DNA of 64,000 nt. It comes from Clostridium aminobutyricum. Lineage in GTDB: Bacteria; Bacillota; Clostridia; Peptostreptococcales; Anaerovoracaceae. Shown one piece after another: positions 1-8,266 of the stretch. Every line of letters begins with the position of its first letter. The first letter of the stretch is position 1. A program made the position numbers and the translations under genes. The notes under the pieces were generated by a model. It did no database searches and was not told where the DNA came from. It saw nothing but the letters and a program-made list of their open reading frames with translations. Where the stretch lies: assembly GCF_017255415.1 (NCBI RefSeq), contig NZ_JAFJZZ010000009.1, positions 1 through 64,000 on the forward strand, in the 5' to 3' direction.

Positions 1-99
1 CGAGTCGGAGCCGATGGCGTTGCCTTTTTGCCCCAAGCTTGCTTGGCAAGGCAAAACGGACAGCAGGGAGCGAAGCGAGTCGGAGCCGATGGCGTTGCC
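1..99. repeat. 24-bp direct repeat, two copies
   Basis: An identical 24-bp segment beginning CGAGTCGGAGCC occurs at 1-24 and 76-99. Between them lies an imperfect hairpin (about 29-52, TTGCC...AAGC / GCTTGGCAA). The stretch is more GC-rich than its surroundings and shows no convincing gene. It may be an intergenic repeat family or the end of an upstream gene cut by the window edge. Confidence 0.6.
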
Positions 100-114
100 G
101 CAAGGAAGCATTCA

Positions 115-150
115 TTGAATCATACGGCGACACTGCTTGTATGATATAAT
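115..150 (+). promoter_or_regulatory. Candidate sigma-A promoter before the cobU-like gene
   Basis: TTGAAT at 115-120 precedes overlapping -10-like hexamers TATGAT (140-145, 19-bp spacer) and TATAAT (145-150). A start point near 157 would leave a very short leader that still contains the AAGGAG ribosome binding site. Spacing is not ideal, so this is tentative. Confidence 0.3.
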
Positions 151-173
151 AAAACATGAAGGAGAATTCGAGA

Positions 174-743
174 ATGAATGTTTTTATTAGCGGCGGATGC
201 AAAAACGGAAAATCTATGTATGCACAAAACCTTGCATGTGAAGCGGCCAGAGAGAAGGATTGCAGCTTATACTATCTTGCAACCATGAAGCCTGTAGATG
301 ATGAAGACTTAGCTAGAATTGAAAGGCATTTAGAAGAACGAGAGGGGTTAGGCTTTATTACGGTTGAACAGAGTATGGATATCTGTGGCTGTTTGAAAAA
401 AAAGGTCTGTATGGATTCAATGACAATGTTACAACAAGTGGACACAGGCGGGGTATTTTTGTTGGACAGTGTAACCGCCCTGCTCTCCAATGAGATGTTT
501 CGGGAAGACGGCTCAGTGGATATGGCTGCTCCTTCTCGAGTTGCGGGGCAATTGAAACAGTTTGCAGCACTAACCGGCAATACGATTTTTATATCGGACT
601 ATATTTATTCAGATGCAATGAAATACGATGACTTAACGGAAGCGTATCGGAAAGGGTTAGCGTTCATTGATCGTACCTTGGCAGAGGTTTGCGGGCAAGT
701 GATTGAAGTCAGTTTCGGTCAGTTAATCTACTATACGAAATGA
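174..743 (+). CDS. CobU-like adenosylcobinamide kinase / guanylyltransferase (divergent)
   Basis: Predicted P-loop protein of 189 aa related to CobU, which phosphorylates adenosylcobinamide and attaches GMP during cobalamin nucleotide-loop assembly. The N-terminus has a Walker A-like FISGGCKNGKS, and the family pattern YLAT...D.ED..RI..H is visible about residues 38-56, followed by a Walker B-like FLLDSVTALL. The C-terminal half does not show the usual SNEVG.GIVP...R..RD motif, so activity is uncertain. The start at 174 is chosen because AAGGAG at 158-163 lies just upstream; an in-frame ATG at 156 would place that site inside the gene. It sits directly before cobS, consistent with a cobalamin operon. 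Confidence 0.75.
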   Translation: MNVFISGGCKNGKSMYAQNLACEAAREKDCSLYYLATMKPVDDEDLARIERHLEEREGLGFITVEQSMDICGCLKKKVCMDSMTMLQQVDTGGVFLLDSVTALLSNEMFREDGSVDMAAPSRVAGQLKQFAALTGNTIFISDYIYSDAMKYDDLTEAYRKGLAFIDRTLAEVCGQVIEVSFGQLIYYTK

Positions 744-819
744 GTTTGATTTTATAACCTTTGCAGATAATGGAGTTTTATCATCTTTTAGGGGTATCAA
801 GACGGAGGAAACAGAACGT

Positions 820-1629
820 ATGAAATATAGAACAGCATTTTTTATGGCATGGGGGAATTTTTTTGCTGTCCCATGCCCTTATAAACTTTGGAACGACGAG
901 TGGAGGCGCCTTCAACTGATTTTTTTCCCTGTTATAGGATTGATAATGGGATTGATTTGGTATGGATTGTATTGGACGATGCAGCGACTGGGACTGCCGT
1001 TACCGATTCAAGCCGGCATATTAACGGTATATCCGTTTATTATTAGTGGATTTATTCATTTGGACGGATTTATGGATTGCAATGATGCGATTCTTTCCCG
1101 AAGGAGCTTGGAAGAGCGGCAACGAATACTGAAAGATTCACACGTGGGTGCATTTGCAGTCATTTCAGTCGTCATTTTATTTGTGATGTTTTATTCGTCC
1201 ATGTGGTCTGCTTTCGGAAAAGGGCTGATGGGAGGCAGTGTACAGGATGTAAGTACGCTGATTCTGATACCATTTGTATCGAGGGCTTGTTCTGCTCATG
1301 CAGTTCTGGCGAATCAGCCGATAGGACACAGTCAGTACGTTCAAAGTTATAATAAAAATGAAAATAGAAAATATATTATTTTATTACTCTTTATGGTATT
1401 GGCAGCTTTGCTGATTCCTATTCTATGCCAAATGGGAGCGTATATGAAAACGGCGTCCGTAAACGCTAATTATTGGATTGTGCTTCTTTCCATTGCCGCT
1501 GTAATCACCGTCAGTCTTTCCGCATCTTTGTATGGAAGGAAGCAATTAGGCGGAATGAGCGGAGATATTGCCGGATATGCCTTGACATGGGCAGAGCTGG
1601 CGGGAGTATTTATAATAGCACTATTTTAA
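820..1629 (+). CDS. cobS: Adenosylcobinamide-GDP ribazoletransferase (cobalamin synthase)
   Basis: Polytopic membrane protein of 269 aa matching CobS, which joins adenosylcobinamide-GDP and alpha-ribazole to give adenosylcobalamin (or its phosphate). Visible features are the N-terminal W.N.F.VP.P segment, the acidic DGFMDCNDAILSRRSLEERQRILKDS region (about residues 87-112) typical of the family's substrate-binding motif, and several hydrophobic segments in the C-terminal half. Length is slightly above the usual ~250 aa. It starts at ATG with GGAGG at 804-808. It lies between two CobU-like genes and a CobC-type phosphatase. Confidence 0.93.
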   Translation: MKYRTAFFMAWGNFFAVPCPYKLWNDEWRRLQLIFFPVIGLIMGLIWYGLYWTMQRLGLPLPIQAGILTVYPFIISGFIHLDGFMDCNDAILSRRSLEERQRILKDSHVGAFAVISVVILFVMFYSSMWSAFGKGLMGGSVQDVSTLILIPFVSRACSAHAVLANQPIGHSQYVQSYNKNENRKYIILLLFMVLAALLIPILCQMGAYMKTASVNANYWIVLLSIAAVITVSLSASLYGRKQLGGMSGDIAGYALTWAELAGVFIIALF

Positions 1630-1700
1630 TAGGAAACACAAGAATAGTTTTAAGGAATAAAGAACAGAGTTGATTGGATAGGGAGAAGAAAAAACGAGAA

Positions 1701-2087
1701 ATGGAATTGATTGTAGGAGGAGCATATCAAGGGAAACTTGAATATGTTAAAAAAACGTATCAAATAAAGGATGAAGAAGTATTTTATTGTGAAGAAGATG
1801 CGGCAAATCCGCAGTTAGACTTATCTAAAAAGGTCATTTATCAATTGGAGAACTTTATCCTCGCTTGTGTGAAGCAAGGGATAGGGGCCAGAGAGTATCT
1901 TATGGACAATAGAGGGTTTTTAGAGAATAAAATAATCGTATGCATGGATATCTCCCAAGGAATTGTTCCTATGGATCGTGAAATGCGGGCATGGCGTGAA
2001 ATGAATGGCAGGGCATTAATATACCTGAGCGAAGAAGCGGAAAACGTGGTGAGAATTTTTTGCGGGCTGCCTCACAAAATAAAATAA
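1701..2087 (+). CDS. Short CobU-family protein
   Basis: Protein of 128 aa (136 or so if a TTG at 1674 is used) beginning MELIVGGAYQGK, a Walker A-like loop. The second half reads DISQGIVPMDREMRAWREMNGR followed by a GLP.K end, resembling the CobU motif SNEVG.GIVP...R.FRD..G and its C-terminus. The middle of the CobU fold is much shortened. I infer a second, reduced CobU paralogue. It carries the C-terminal motif that the 174-743 protein lacks, so the two may divide one function or form a complex. The ATG at 1701 has only a weak GGGAG upstream, so the start is uncertain. Confidence 0.6.
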   Translation: MELIVGGAYQGKLEYVKKTYQIKDEEVFYCEEDAANPQLDLSKKVIYQLENFILACVKQGIGAREYLMDNRGFLENKIIVCMDISQGIVPMDREMRAWREMNGRALIYLSEEAENVVRIFCGLPHKIK

Positions 2088-2097
2088 GAGGTGAAAG

Positions 2098-2718
2098 ATG
2101 GGCTCATATATACATTTAATCAGACATGGTACAACAGAAGGAAACATCAAGAGATTGTATTACGGGAATTCAGATATTCCGCTGCTAGAAGAAGGCAGAC
2201 AATTAATTTCCTCCTTACTTGAATCCGGAATTTATCCCGTTGCAGAAGACGCTGACTTTTATACTTCCGGACTAAAGCGTACAGAGGAAACTTTTCATAT
2301 TATATTTGGAGAGACCGAACATACGGTGATAGAAGAATTACAGGAGATGCATTTTGGGGATTTTGAAATGCATAGTTATGAGGAATTGAAAGAAAATAAG
2401 TTCTATCTGGAGTGGATTGAAGATAAAAGCGGGGAGAACATACCACCCAATGGTGAAAGCAGAGTGATGTTTGCCGAACGGGTGGTGAAAGGCTTTCAAA
2501 AGGTGATTGATTTTCATCGACTTAAAGAACTGTCTGTTCGTCATTCGGGTAAAGACATTCACTCTATTGTCGTGTGCCACGGCGGAGTAATTTCAGCTAT
2601 TATGTCAACCTATTTTCCAAATGAAAAAAATCATTTTTTTGCATGGCTGCCGGAGCTGGGGCATGGATATACCTTAGAATTAAAAGAAGGTACGCCGACC
2701 GGCTATATCGCTTTTTAA
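2098..2718 (+). CDS. Histidine phosphatase family protein, CobC-like alpha-ribazole phosphatase
   Basis: Protein of 206 aa of the phosphoglycerate-mutase-like superfamily. The N-terminal IRHGTTEGN carries the phosphohistidine RHG motif, and VCHGGVIS near residue 160 carries the second catalytic His. EMHFGDFE is the conserved mid-region. In a cob cluster the likely role is removing the 5'-phosphate from alpha-ribazole phosphate or adenosylcobalamin phosphate (CobC). The start ATG has AGAGGTG at 2088-2094. It follows the short CobU-like gene by 10 bp and is probably co-transcribed. Confidence 0.8.
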   Translation: MGSYIHLIRHGTTEGNIKRLYYGNSDIPLLEEGRQLISSLLESGIYPVAEDADFYTSGLKRTEETFHIIFGETEHTVIEELQEMHFGDFEMHSYEELKENKFYLEWIEDKSGENIPPNGESRVMFAERVVKGFQKVIDFHRLKELSVRHSGKDIHSIVVCHGGVISAIMSTYFPNEKNHFFAWLPELGHGYTLELKEGTPTGYIAF

Positions 2719-2765
2719 TGAATTAGTTTTACAACAGGATACAGGACAAAAGGGGAGATTAAACG

Positions 2766-4487
2766 TTGAAACAAATATTATCTTATTATAAACCGCATAT
2801 ACCAACTATTTTTTTGATATTGATTCTTTTGTTCTGTCAGGCTATGTCGGAGCTTGCTTTGCCGGGATTCATGTCTGATTTGATTGACCATGGAATCCTC
2901 CGGCAGGACTTATCCCATATTTATTCCACCGGAGTAAAAATGATGGGGATTACATTGTTTTTAACCTTGTGTTCGATTGGCGTAAGCTTTCTGGCAGCCA
3001 GGACTGCTGCTAAAACTTCAAGAGTGATAAGAAGTGAACTATTTTCGAAGATTACTTCTTTTTCAAAAGTGGAGTTGGACAAGTTTTCTACAGCCTCCCT
3101 TATAACCAGATCGACCAATGACATGCAGCAAGTTCAAACGGCTACAATCATCATATTACGTATTGCCTTCTTCGTACCGATCATGGGCGTAGGAGCCTTG
3201 ATTAAGGCGATTTCTACCAGTGTAGAACTCTCTTGGACGATTGCGCTGGCCATCACAGCCATGTTTCTGCTGATGTTGTTTGCTTTTAAGGTCACCTTGC
3301 CTAAATTTGCTGTGATGCAAAAAATGATTGATAAGCTGAATCTCATCATGAATGAGCGATTGACAGGAACTCTCGTAATTCGGGCCTTTAATGCGGAGCA
3401 CCGTGAAGAACGGCGGTTTGACCAGGCGAACAGGGATTTAACGGAATTGAATTTATTTGTGAATCGAGCTATGTCTGTCATGATGCCTCTCATGTTTCTA
3501 ATAATGAATTTCACGGCCATTCTGGTGGTATGGGCAGGTGCGGGCCTGGTGGATACGGCGAACCTGCAAATCGGAGATGTAATCGCCTTTATCCAGTATT
3601 CCATGCAGGTTATTATGTCTTTCTTGTTCATATCCATCCTATTTATCATGATACCGAGAGCGATCGTTTCCGCGAACCGTGTAGGGGAAGTATTGGCGGT
3701 TGACCCGCAAATAACAGATGCGGAAAATCCTGTATTTTTATCGGTGACCGGAGAGATCGAATTTAAAAATGTTTCGTTTAAATATCCCGATGCGGAAGAT
3801 GATGTGCTGAAAAATATCAGCTTTATTGCCAAGCCCGGACAGATGACTGCCTTTATAGGAAGTACCGGAAGCGGGAAATCTACCTTAGTGAATTTGATCC
3901 CTCGTTTTTATGATGTAACGGAAGGGCGAATTCTGATCGACGGAATGGATGTGAGATCGATTTCCCAAAAGCATTTAAGGCAATCAATTGGCTACGTACC
4001 GCAAAAGGGAATCTTATTTTCAGGTACGATAGAGAGTAACCTAAGGTTTGGCGCCGGGGAAGCGAGTCAGCACGATCTGGAACATGCGGCTTCCATTGCA
4101 CAGGCCTTGCATTTTATCAATGAAAAGCCTACCGGATTTGAGGAGCCTATAGCGCAAGGCGGAATCAATGTCTCGGGAGGGCAGAAACAGCGTCTTTCCA
4201 TAGCCAGAGCACTGACGAAAAAGGCACCGATTTATATTTTTGACGATAGTTTTTCTGCATTGGATTTTAAGACAGACGCCGCATTGAGAAAAGCTCTTCA
4301 TAAAAATATGAGCCAAAGTACGATATTGGTTGTTGCGCAGCGAATTAATACGATTAAAGATGCGGAACAGATTATTGTGCTGAATGAAGGAGAGATTGCC
4401 GGAATAGGAACACATAAGCAATTGCTTGAGTCTTGCCAAGTATATAGAGAAATCGCTGAGTCTCAGCTGGATAAGGAGGAGTTGTAG
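2766..4487 (+). CDS. ABC exporter half-transporter, degenerate-site subunit
   Basis: Fusion of an N-terminal six-helix transmembrane domain and a C-terminal nucleotide-binding domain (573 aa), start TTG. The Walker A GSTGSGKST, signature VSGGQKQR and Walker B are present, but Walker B continues with Asp (FDDSFSALD) where the catalytic Glu normally stands. That is typical of the non-hydrolysing site in heterodimeric exporters such as BmrC or LmrC. The stop codon directly abuts the ATG of the next ABC gene, so the two are translated together. Substrate cannot be inferred; multidrug or lipid export is usual for the family. Confidence 0.92.
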   Translation: MKQILSYYKPHIPTIFLILILLFCQAMSELALPGFMSDLIDHGILRQDLSHIYSTGVKMMGITLFLTLCSIGVSFLAARTAAKTSRVIRSELFSKITSFSKVELDKFSTASLITRSTNDMQQVQTATIIILRIAFFVPIMGVGALIKAISTSVELSWTIALAITAMFLLMLFAFKVTLPKFAVMQKMIDKLNLIMNERLTGTLVIRAFNAEHREERRFDQANRDLTELNLFVNRAMSVMMPLMFLIMNFTAILVVWAGAGLVDTANLQIGDVIAFIQYSMQVIMSFLFISILFIMIPRAIVSANRVGEVLAVDPQITDAENPVFLSVTGEIEFKNVSFKYPDAEDDVLKNISFIAKPGQMTAFIGSTGSGKSTLVNLIPRFYDVTEGRILIDGMDVRSISQKHLRQSIGYVPQKGILFSGTIESNLRFGAGEASQHDLEHAASIAQALHFINEKPTGFEEPIAQGGINVSGGQKQRLSIARALTKKAPIYIFDDSFSALDFKTDAALRKALHKNMSQSTILVVAQRINTIKDAEQIIVLNEGEIAGIGTHKQLLESCQVYREIAESQLDKEEL

Positions 4488-6371
4488 ATGGCACCTAAAA
4501 AAGAACAAACGGCTCCCTCTGCTCCAAGGCAGCGCCGCGGCCCGGAACCGGGAGGAGGACCGGCGAATATGATGCCGGGCGAAAAAGCAAAAAATTTCAA
4601 GTCTACCATGAAAAACTTACTAAAATACTTTAAACCTTTTCAATTTCAGATGGGAGTGGTTATCCTATTCGCGGTGGCCAGTACGGTTTTCAGTATCGTT
4701 TCCCCCACCATATTAGGGGATGCTACGGATGTGATTGTAAGCGGGTTTTTACAGGGCGGGATTGATTTTGATAAGATGAGGAACATCTTAACGCTATTAA
4801 TTGTTTTATATTTAATCAGCTTCATCTTTTCCATGTTGCAGAGCTATATCATGGCAGGAGTGGCACAGCGTATTACCTATAGGCTTCGCAAAGAAATTTC
4901 AGAAAAATTGGATCGTCTGCCGTTAAAATATTTTGATGAAAAAACCCATGGCGAGATACTAAGCCGCGTGACCAATGACGTGGAAACCGTCAATCAGTCT
5001 TTAGCCCAGAGTTTGACTCAAACGATAACCAGTATAGCTTCTGTAGTCGGCGTTTTAGTAATGATGCTGACCATCAGTGTCCGCATGACAGTTGCTGCGT
5101 TGATTGCGCTGCCTCTTTCGATGCTGTTGATTAAATTGGTTGTGCATTTTTCTCAGCCTCATTTTAAAAATCAGCAGAAATATCTGGGGGAGATGAATGG
5201 ACACGTGGAAGAAATGTATACGGGGCATCTCATTGTTAAGGCCTTTAATAAAGAGGACGACTCCATTAAGACATTCAATGAATTAAATAATAAGCTGTAC
5301 AATTCGGTATGGAAATCACAATTCTTATCTGGTATGATGATGCCGCTGATCGGATTTGTAGGAAATCTTGCCTATGTATTCGTGTGTGTGGTGGGCGGAT
5401 ATTTGGCATTAAAGGGACAAGTAACCATCGGTAATATTCAAGCTTTTATGCAATATGTGCGTTCGTTTAATCAACCGATACAACAGATTTCTAATATTGC
5501 GAACGTTTTTCAGGCAACCGCCGCCGCCGCAGAGAGAGTTTTTGAACTTTTAGATGAAAAAGAAGAGCTTGATTCCATTGTCCCCGAAGCAAGACCTGGG
5601 GAAAATCAGGCACAGAATAAAGATGGGCTTACCGGAAAAAAACAAGGGCGGGGAGCCGTATCTTTTGAGCAGGTCCGGTTCGGATATGATCCCGGCGACA
5701 TGTTGATTCACGATTTCTCCTTTGAGGTAAAGCCGGGACAAAGAATTGCCATAGTAGGGCCTACCGGTGCAGGTAAGACGACGCTTGTCAAACTGCTTTT
5801 GCGGTTTTACGAATTGAATGGAGGACGAATTTTAATTGACGGTAAAAACAGCACCGACTATACCAGGGCAGAACTTCGCAATCTGTTCGGAATGGTGCTT
5901 CAAGATACGTGGCTGTTCAACGGAACCATTATGGAAAATATTCGCTACGGTAAATATGGTGCAACGGATGAAGAGGTTTATGCGGCAGCGAAGGCAGCTC
6001 AAGTGGATCATTTTATAAAAACTCAGCCAAAAGGCTATCAGATGGAGATTACGGAAGAAGCCAATAATATTTCACAAGGTGAGAAACAGCTGCTAACGAT
6101 TGCACGGGCTTTTCTTGCAGATGCGCCTATCTTAATTTTGGATGAAGCGACCAGTTCTGTAGATACCAGAACAGAATTGCAGATTCAGCGTGCGATGTCC
6201 AACCTAATGAAGAATAGAACAAGTTTTGTCATTGCCCATCGATTATCAACGATTAAAGACGCAGATATCATTCTGGTGGTTGATCACGGGGATATTGTTG
6301 AATACGGTAATCACGAGGAATTACTTGCAAAGGGCGGATTTTATTCAACCCTTTATAACAGTCAGTTTTAA
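4488..6371 (+). CDS. ABC exporter half-transporter, catalytic subunit
   Basis: Second half of a heterodimeric exporter (627 aa). After a Pro/Gly-rich N-terminal extension of about 35 residues there is a six-helix domain, then a nucleotide-binding domain with Walker A GPTGAGKTT, a non-canonical signature ISQGEKQLLT, and a complete Walker B with catalytic Glu (LILDEATSSVD). Together with the previous gene this gives one canonical and one degenerate ATP site, as in BmrCD, LmrCD and TM287/288. A low-complexity charged insert lies between the two domains (around residues 365-385). Confidence 0.92.
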   Translation: MAPKKEQTAPSAPRQRRGPEPGGGPANMMPGEKAKNFKSTMKNLLKYFKPFQFQMGVVILFAVASTVFSIVSPTILGDATDVIVSGFLQGGIDFDKMRNILTLLIVLYLISFIFSMLQSYIMAGVAQRITYRLRKEISEKLDRLPLKYFDEKTHGEILSRVTNDVETVNQSLAQSLTQTITSIASVVGVLVMMLTISVRMTVAALIALPLSMLLIKLVVHFSQPHFKNQQKYLGEMNGHVEEMYTGHLIVKAFNKEDDSIKTFNELNNKLYNSVWKSQFLSGMMMPLIGFVGNLAYVFVCVVGGYLALKGQVTIGNIQAFMQYVRSFNQPIQQISNIANVFQATAAAAERVFELLDEKEELDSIVPEARPGENQAQNKDGLTGKKQGRGAVSFEQVRFGYDPGDMLIHDFSFEVKPGQRIAIVGPTGAGKTTLVKLLLRFYELNGGRILIDGKNSTDYTRAELRNLFGMVLQDTWLFNGTIMENIRYGKYGATDEEVYAAAKAAQVDHFIKTQPKGYQMEITEEANNISQGEKQLLTIARAFLADAPILILDEATSSVDTRTELQIQRAMSNLMKNRTSFVIAHRLSTIKDADIILVVDHGDIVEYGNHEELLAKGGFYSTLYNSQF

Positions 6372-6412
6372 ACGAAGAAGCTAAAGGTCAAAGAAGATAG
6401 AAAGGAGACTGT

Positions 6413-7375
6413 ATGTCTGTCAAAGGAGAAGTATTAAAGGCATTGGAACAAAATAAGGGACAAAGTTTTTCGGGCGAGAGTCTAGCCTTAACCCTTGGCG
6501 TATCCAGAGCGGCTGTCTGGAAGGCTATTACGGCCCTGCGAAAAGAAGGCTATCCGATTGAAGCGATTACCAATAAGGGCTACATGCTGTTGGAAGAAAG
6601 CGACCTGTTGTCTGAGCAAGGAGTTCGGATGCATTTACGCCCGAACAATTCTTCCATGCCTCTATATGTTCACAGCATTATTGATTCCACCAATCAGGGA
6701 GCGAAGTTGTTAGCCCTGCAAGGGGCTGAACACGGTACGGTTGTGCTGGCTAATGAGCAGACAAAAGGTCGGGGACGACTGGGACGAGATTTTTATTCTC
6801 CGGCATCTACAGGAATTTATCTAAGCATCATCTTGAAACCTAATTTTGATAGTTCCAAATCTGTTTTAGTGACTACAGCGGCATCTGTAGCGGTTGTTCG
6901 GGCAATAAAGAAAGTATGTCAGTGTGATGCGGTCATCAAATGGGTAAATGATGTCTATATCGGAGAAAAAAAGATTTGCGGGATTCTCACTGAGGCGGTA
7001 AGCAATTTTGAAAACGGCGAGATTGAGTATTTGGTTCTTGGAATCGGCGTAAACTGCCAATTGCCTGCGAACGGATTCCCAGAAGAAATCAAGGAAAAAG
7101 CCGGTGTTATTCCAGTGCCTTTTTCGAGAAATATGCTTGCAGCAGAGATCATCAATCAAGTGCTGGAAATCTATGCAGAACTAGAAAGCAGAAACTTTAT
7201 TCAGGAATATAAGCAAAAGTCCATGGTATTGGGGAAGAACATTCAAGTGATACGGAAAGGGGTCAGCCTGGAAGCGTTTGCAAGGGATATCGATGAGGAT
7301 GGAGGCCTTCTTGTGGAATTTCCTGATGGAACGAAAGAAGTTTTAAATACAGGGGAAATCAGTATACGGTTCTAG
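6413..7375 (+). CDS. birA: Bifunctional biotin--[acyl-CoA carboxylase] ligase / biotin repressor
   Basis: Protein of 320 aa. An N-terminal winged-helix domain (LALTLGVSRAAVWKAI, about residues 24-39) is followed by the ligase core with GRGRLGRDFYSPA (biotinyl-AMP loop) and KWVNDVYI, then a C-terminal SH3-like domain. It attaches biotin to carrier domains such as that encoded at 31036-31458, and the HTH suggests biotin-responsive repression. Start ATG follows AAAGGAG at 6399-6405. Confidence 0.95.
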   Translation: MSVKGEVLKALEQNKGQSFSGESLALTLGVSRAAVWKAITALRKEGYPIEAITNKGYMLLEESDLLSEQGVRMHLRPNNSSMPLYVHSIIDSTNQGAKLLALQGAEHGTVVLANEQTKGRGRLGRDFYSPASTGIYLSIILKPNFDSSKSVLVTTAASVAVVRAIKKVCQCDAVIKWVNDVYIGEKKICGILTEAVSNFENGEIEYLVLGIGVNCQLPANGFPEEIKEKAGVIPVPFSRNMLAAEIINQVLEIYAELESRNFIQEYKQKSMVLGKNIQVIRKGVSLEAFARDIDEDGGLLVEFPDGTKEVLNTGEISIRF

Positions 7376-7451
7376 AAAAGTGAGAATTGTTTACGAAATA
7401 AATATTATGGTAATGTAATGGCGAATATAATGCGTTGGAATGGCCTATTTC

Positions 7452-7480
7452 TTGTTTTTGCGGGAAAAATCTGGTATACT
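7452..7480 (+). promoter_or_regulatory. Predicted sigma-A promoter
   Basis: TTGTTT (7452-7457), 17-bp spacer, TATACT (7475-7480), about 65 bp upstream of the cytidylate-kinase-like gene. Confidence 0.55.
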
Positions 7481-7546
7481 AATCTATAGTAGTAGGGAAA
7501 ACTCTAGAGGAAAGGAGTTTTTGCTGCAACAGAGGAGGTGCTTTAA

Positions 7547-8161
7547 ATGAATAAAAGAATCGTCACTATAAGCCGCCAATATGGCAGCGGAGGAAGGCTT
7601 GTCGGGCAGCGATTGGCAGAAGACATGGGCGTGCCATTTTATGATAAGGCATTACTGGATCGGATCGCCGAAGAAAGCGGCTTCTCGAAGGAACTCATTG
7701 AAAATGCTGAGATGAAAGCAAAAAATAGTTTTATCTATACCTTAGCGACGAGTCTCGGAGGAAGTGGAGAAACAGGAATCGAAGGATTATCTTTGAATGA
7801 CCGTTTCTTTTTAGCACAAGTAGAGGTGGTTCGGAAAATAGCAGTGGAAGGGCCTTGTGTAATAGTCGGCCGGTGTGCCGATTACATTCTAAAAGATCAG
7901 CCGCAGGTAACAAATTTCTTTATTTGTGCCGATATGACAGAACGAATCAAACGATCCGTTCAAGAATATGGGCTAAGCGAAAAAAATTCAGAACACGAGA
8001 TTCAAAAAATCGATAAAGCAAGAGCCAATTATTATACATATCACACTGGACAAAAGTGGGGAGATGTCACTAATTATCATATGACGGTAAACAGTGGGAA
8101 CATTGCACTGGAAGATATTGCATCGTTGCTGGAAGAGTATTTGGAACGCAGAACGTATTAG
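7547..8161 (+). CDS. Cytidylate kinase-like family protein
   Basis: Protein of 204 aa starting with a P-loop-like ISRQYGSGGRLVGQRLAE, then FYDKALLDRIAEESG. This is the pattern of the AAA_26 / cytidylate-kinase-like family common in Clostridia, distinct from the true Cmk. Substrate is not known for this family; nucleoside or nucleotide phosphorylation is inferred from the fold. GGAGG at 7533-7537 sets the start. It has its own predicted promoter and precedes metG by about 100 bp. Confidence 0.85.
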   Translation: MNKRIVTISRQYGSGGRLVGQRLAEDMGVPFYDKALLDRIAEESGFSKELIENAEMKAKNSFIYTLATSLGGSGETGIEGLSLNDRFFLAQVEVVRKIAVEGPCVIVGRCADYILKDQPQVTNFFICADMTERIKRSVQEYGLSEKNSEHEIQKIDKARANYYTYHTGQKWGDVTNYHMTVNSGNIALEDIASLLEEYLERRTY

Positions 8162-8266
8162 CTTTCTTTTAACAACGTGATAAAAAATCTAGAAAATCTA
8201 TGAAAAATATGGTACGCTTATAAAATTACCGCTTCTCATTTGAGGCGCTTGAAAGGAATGATGGAG

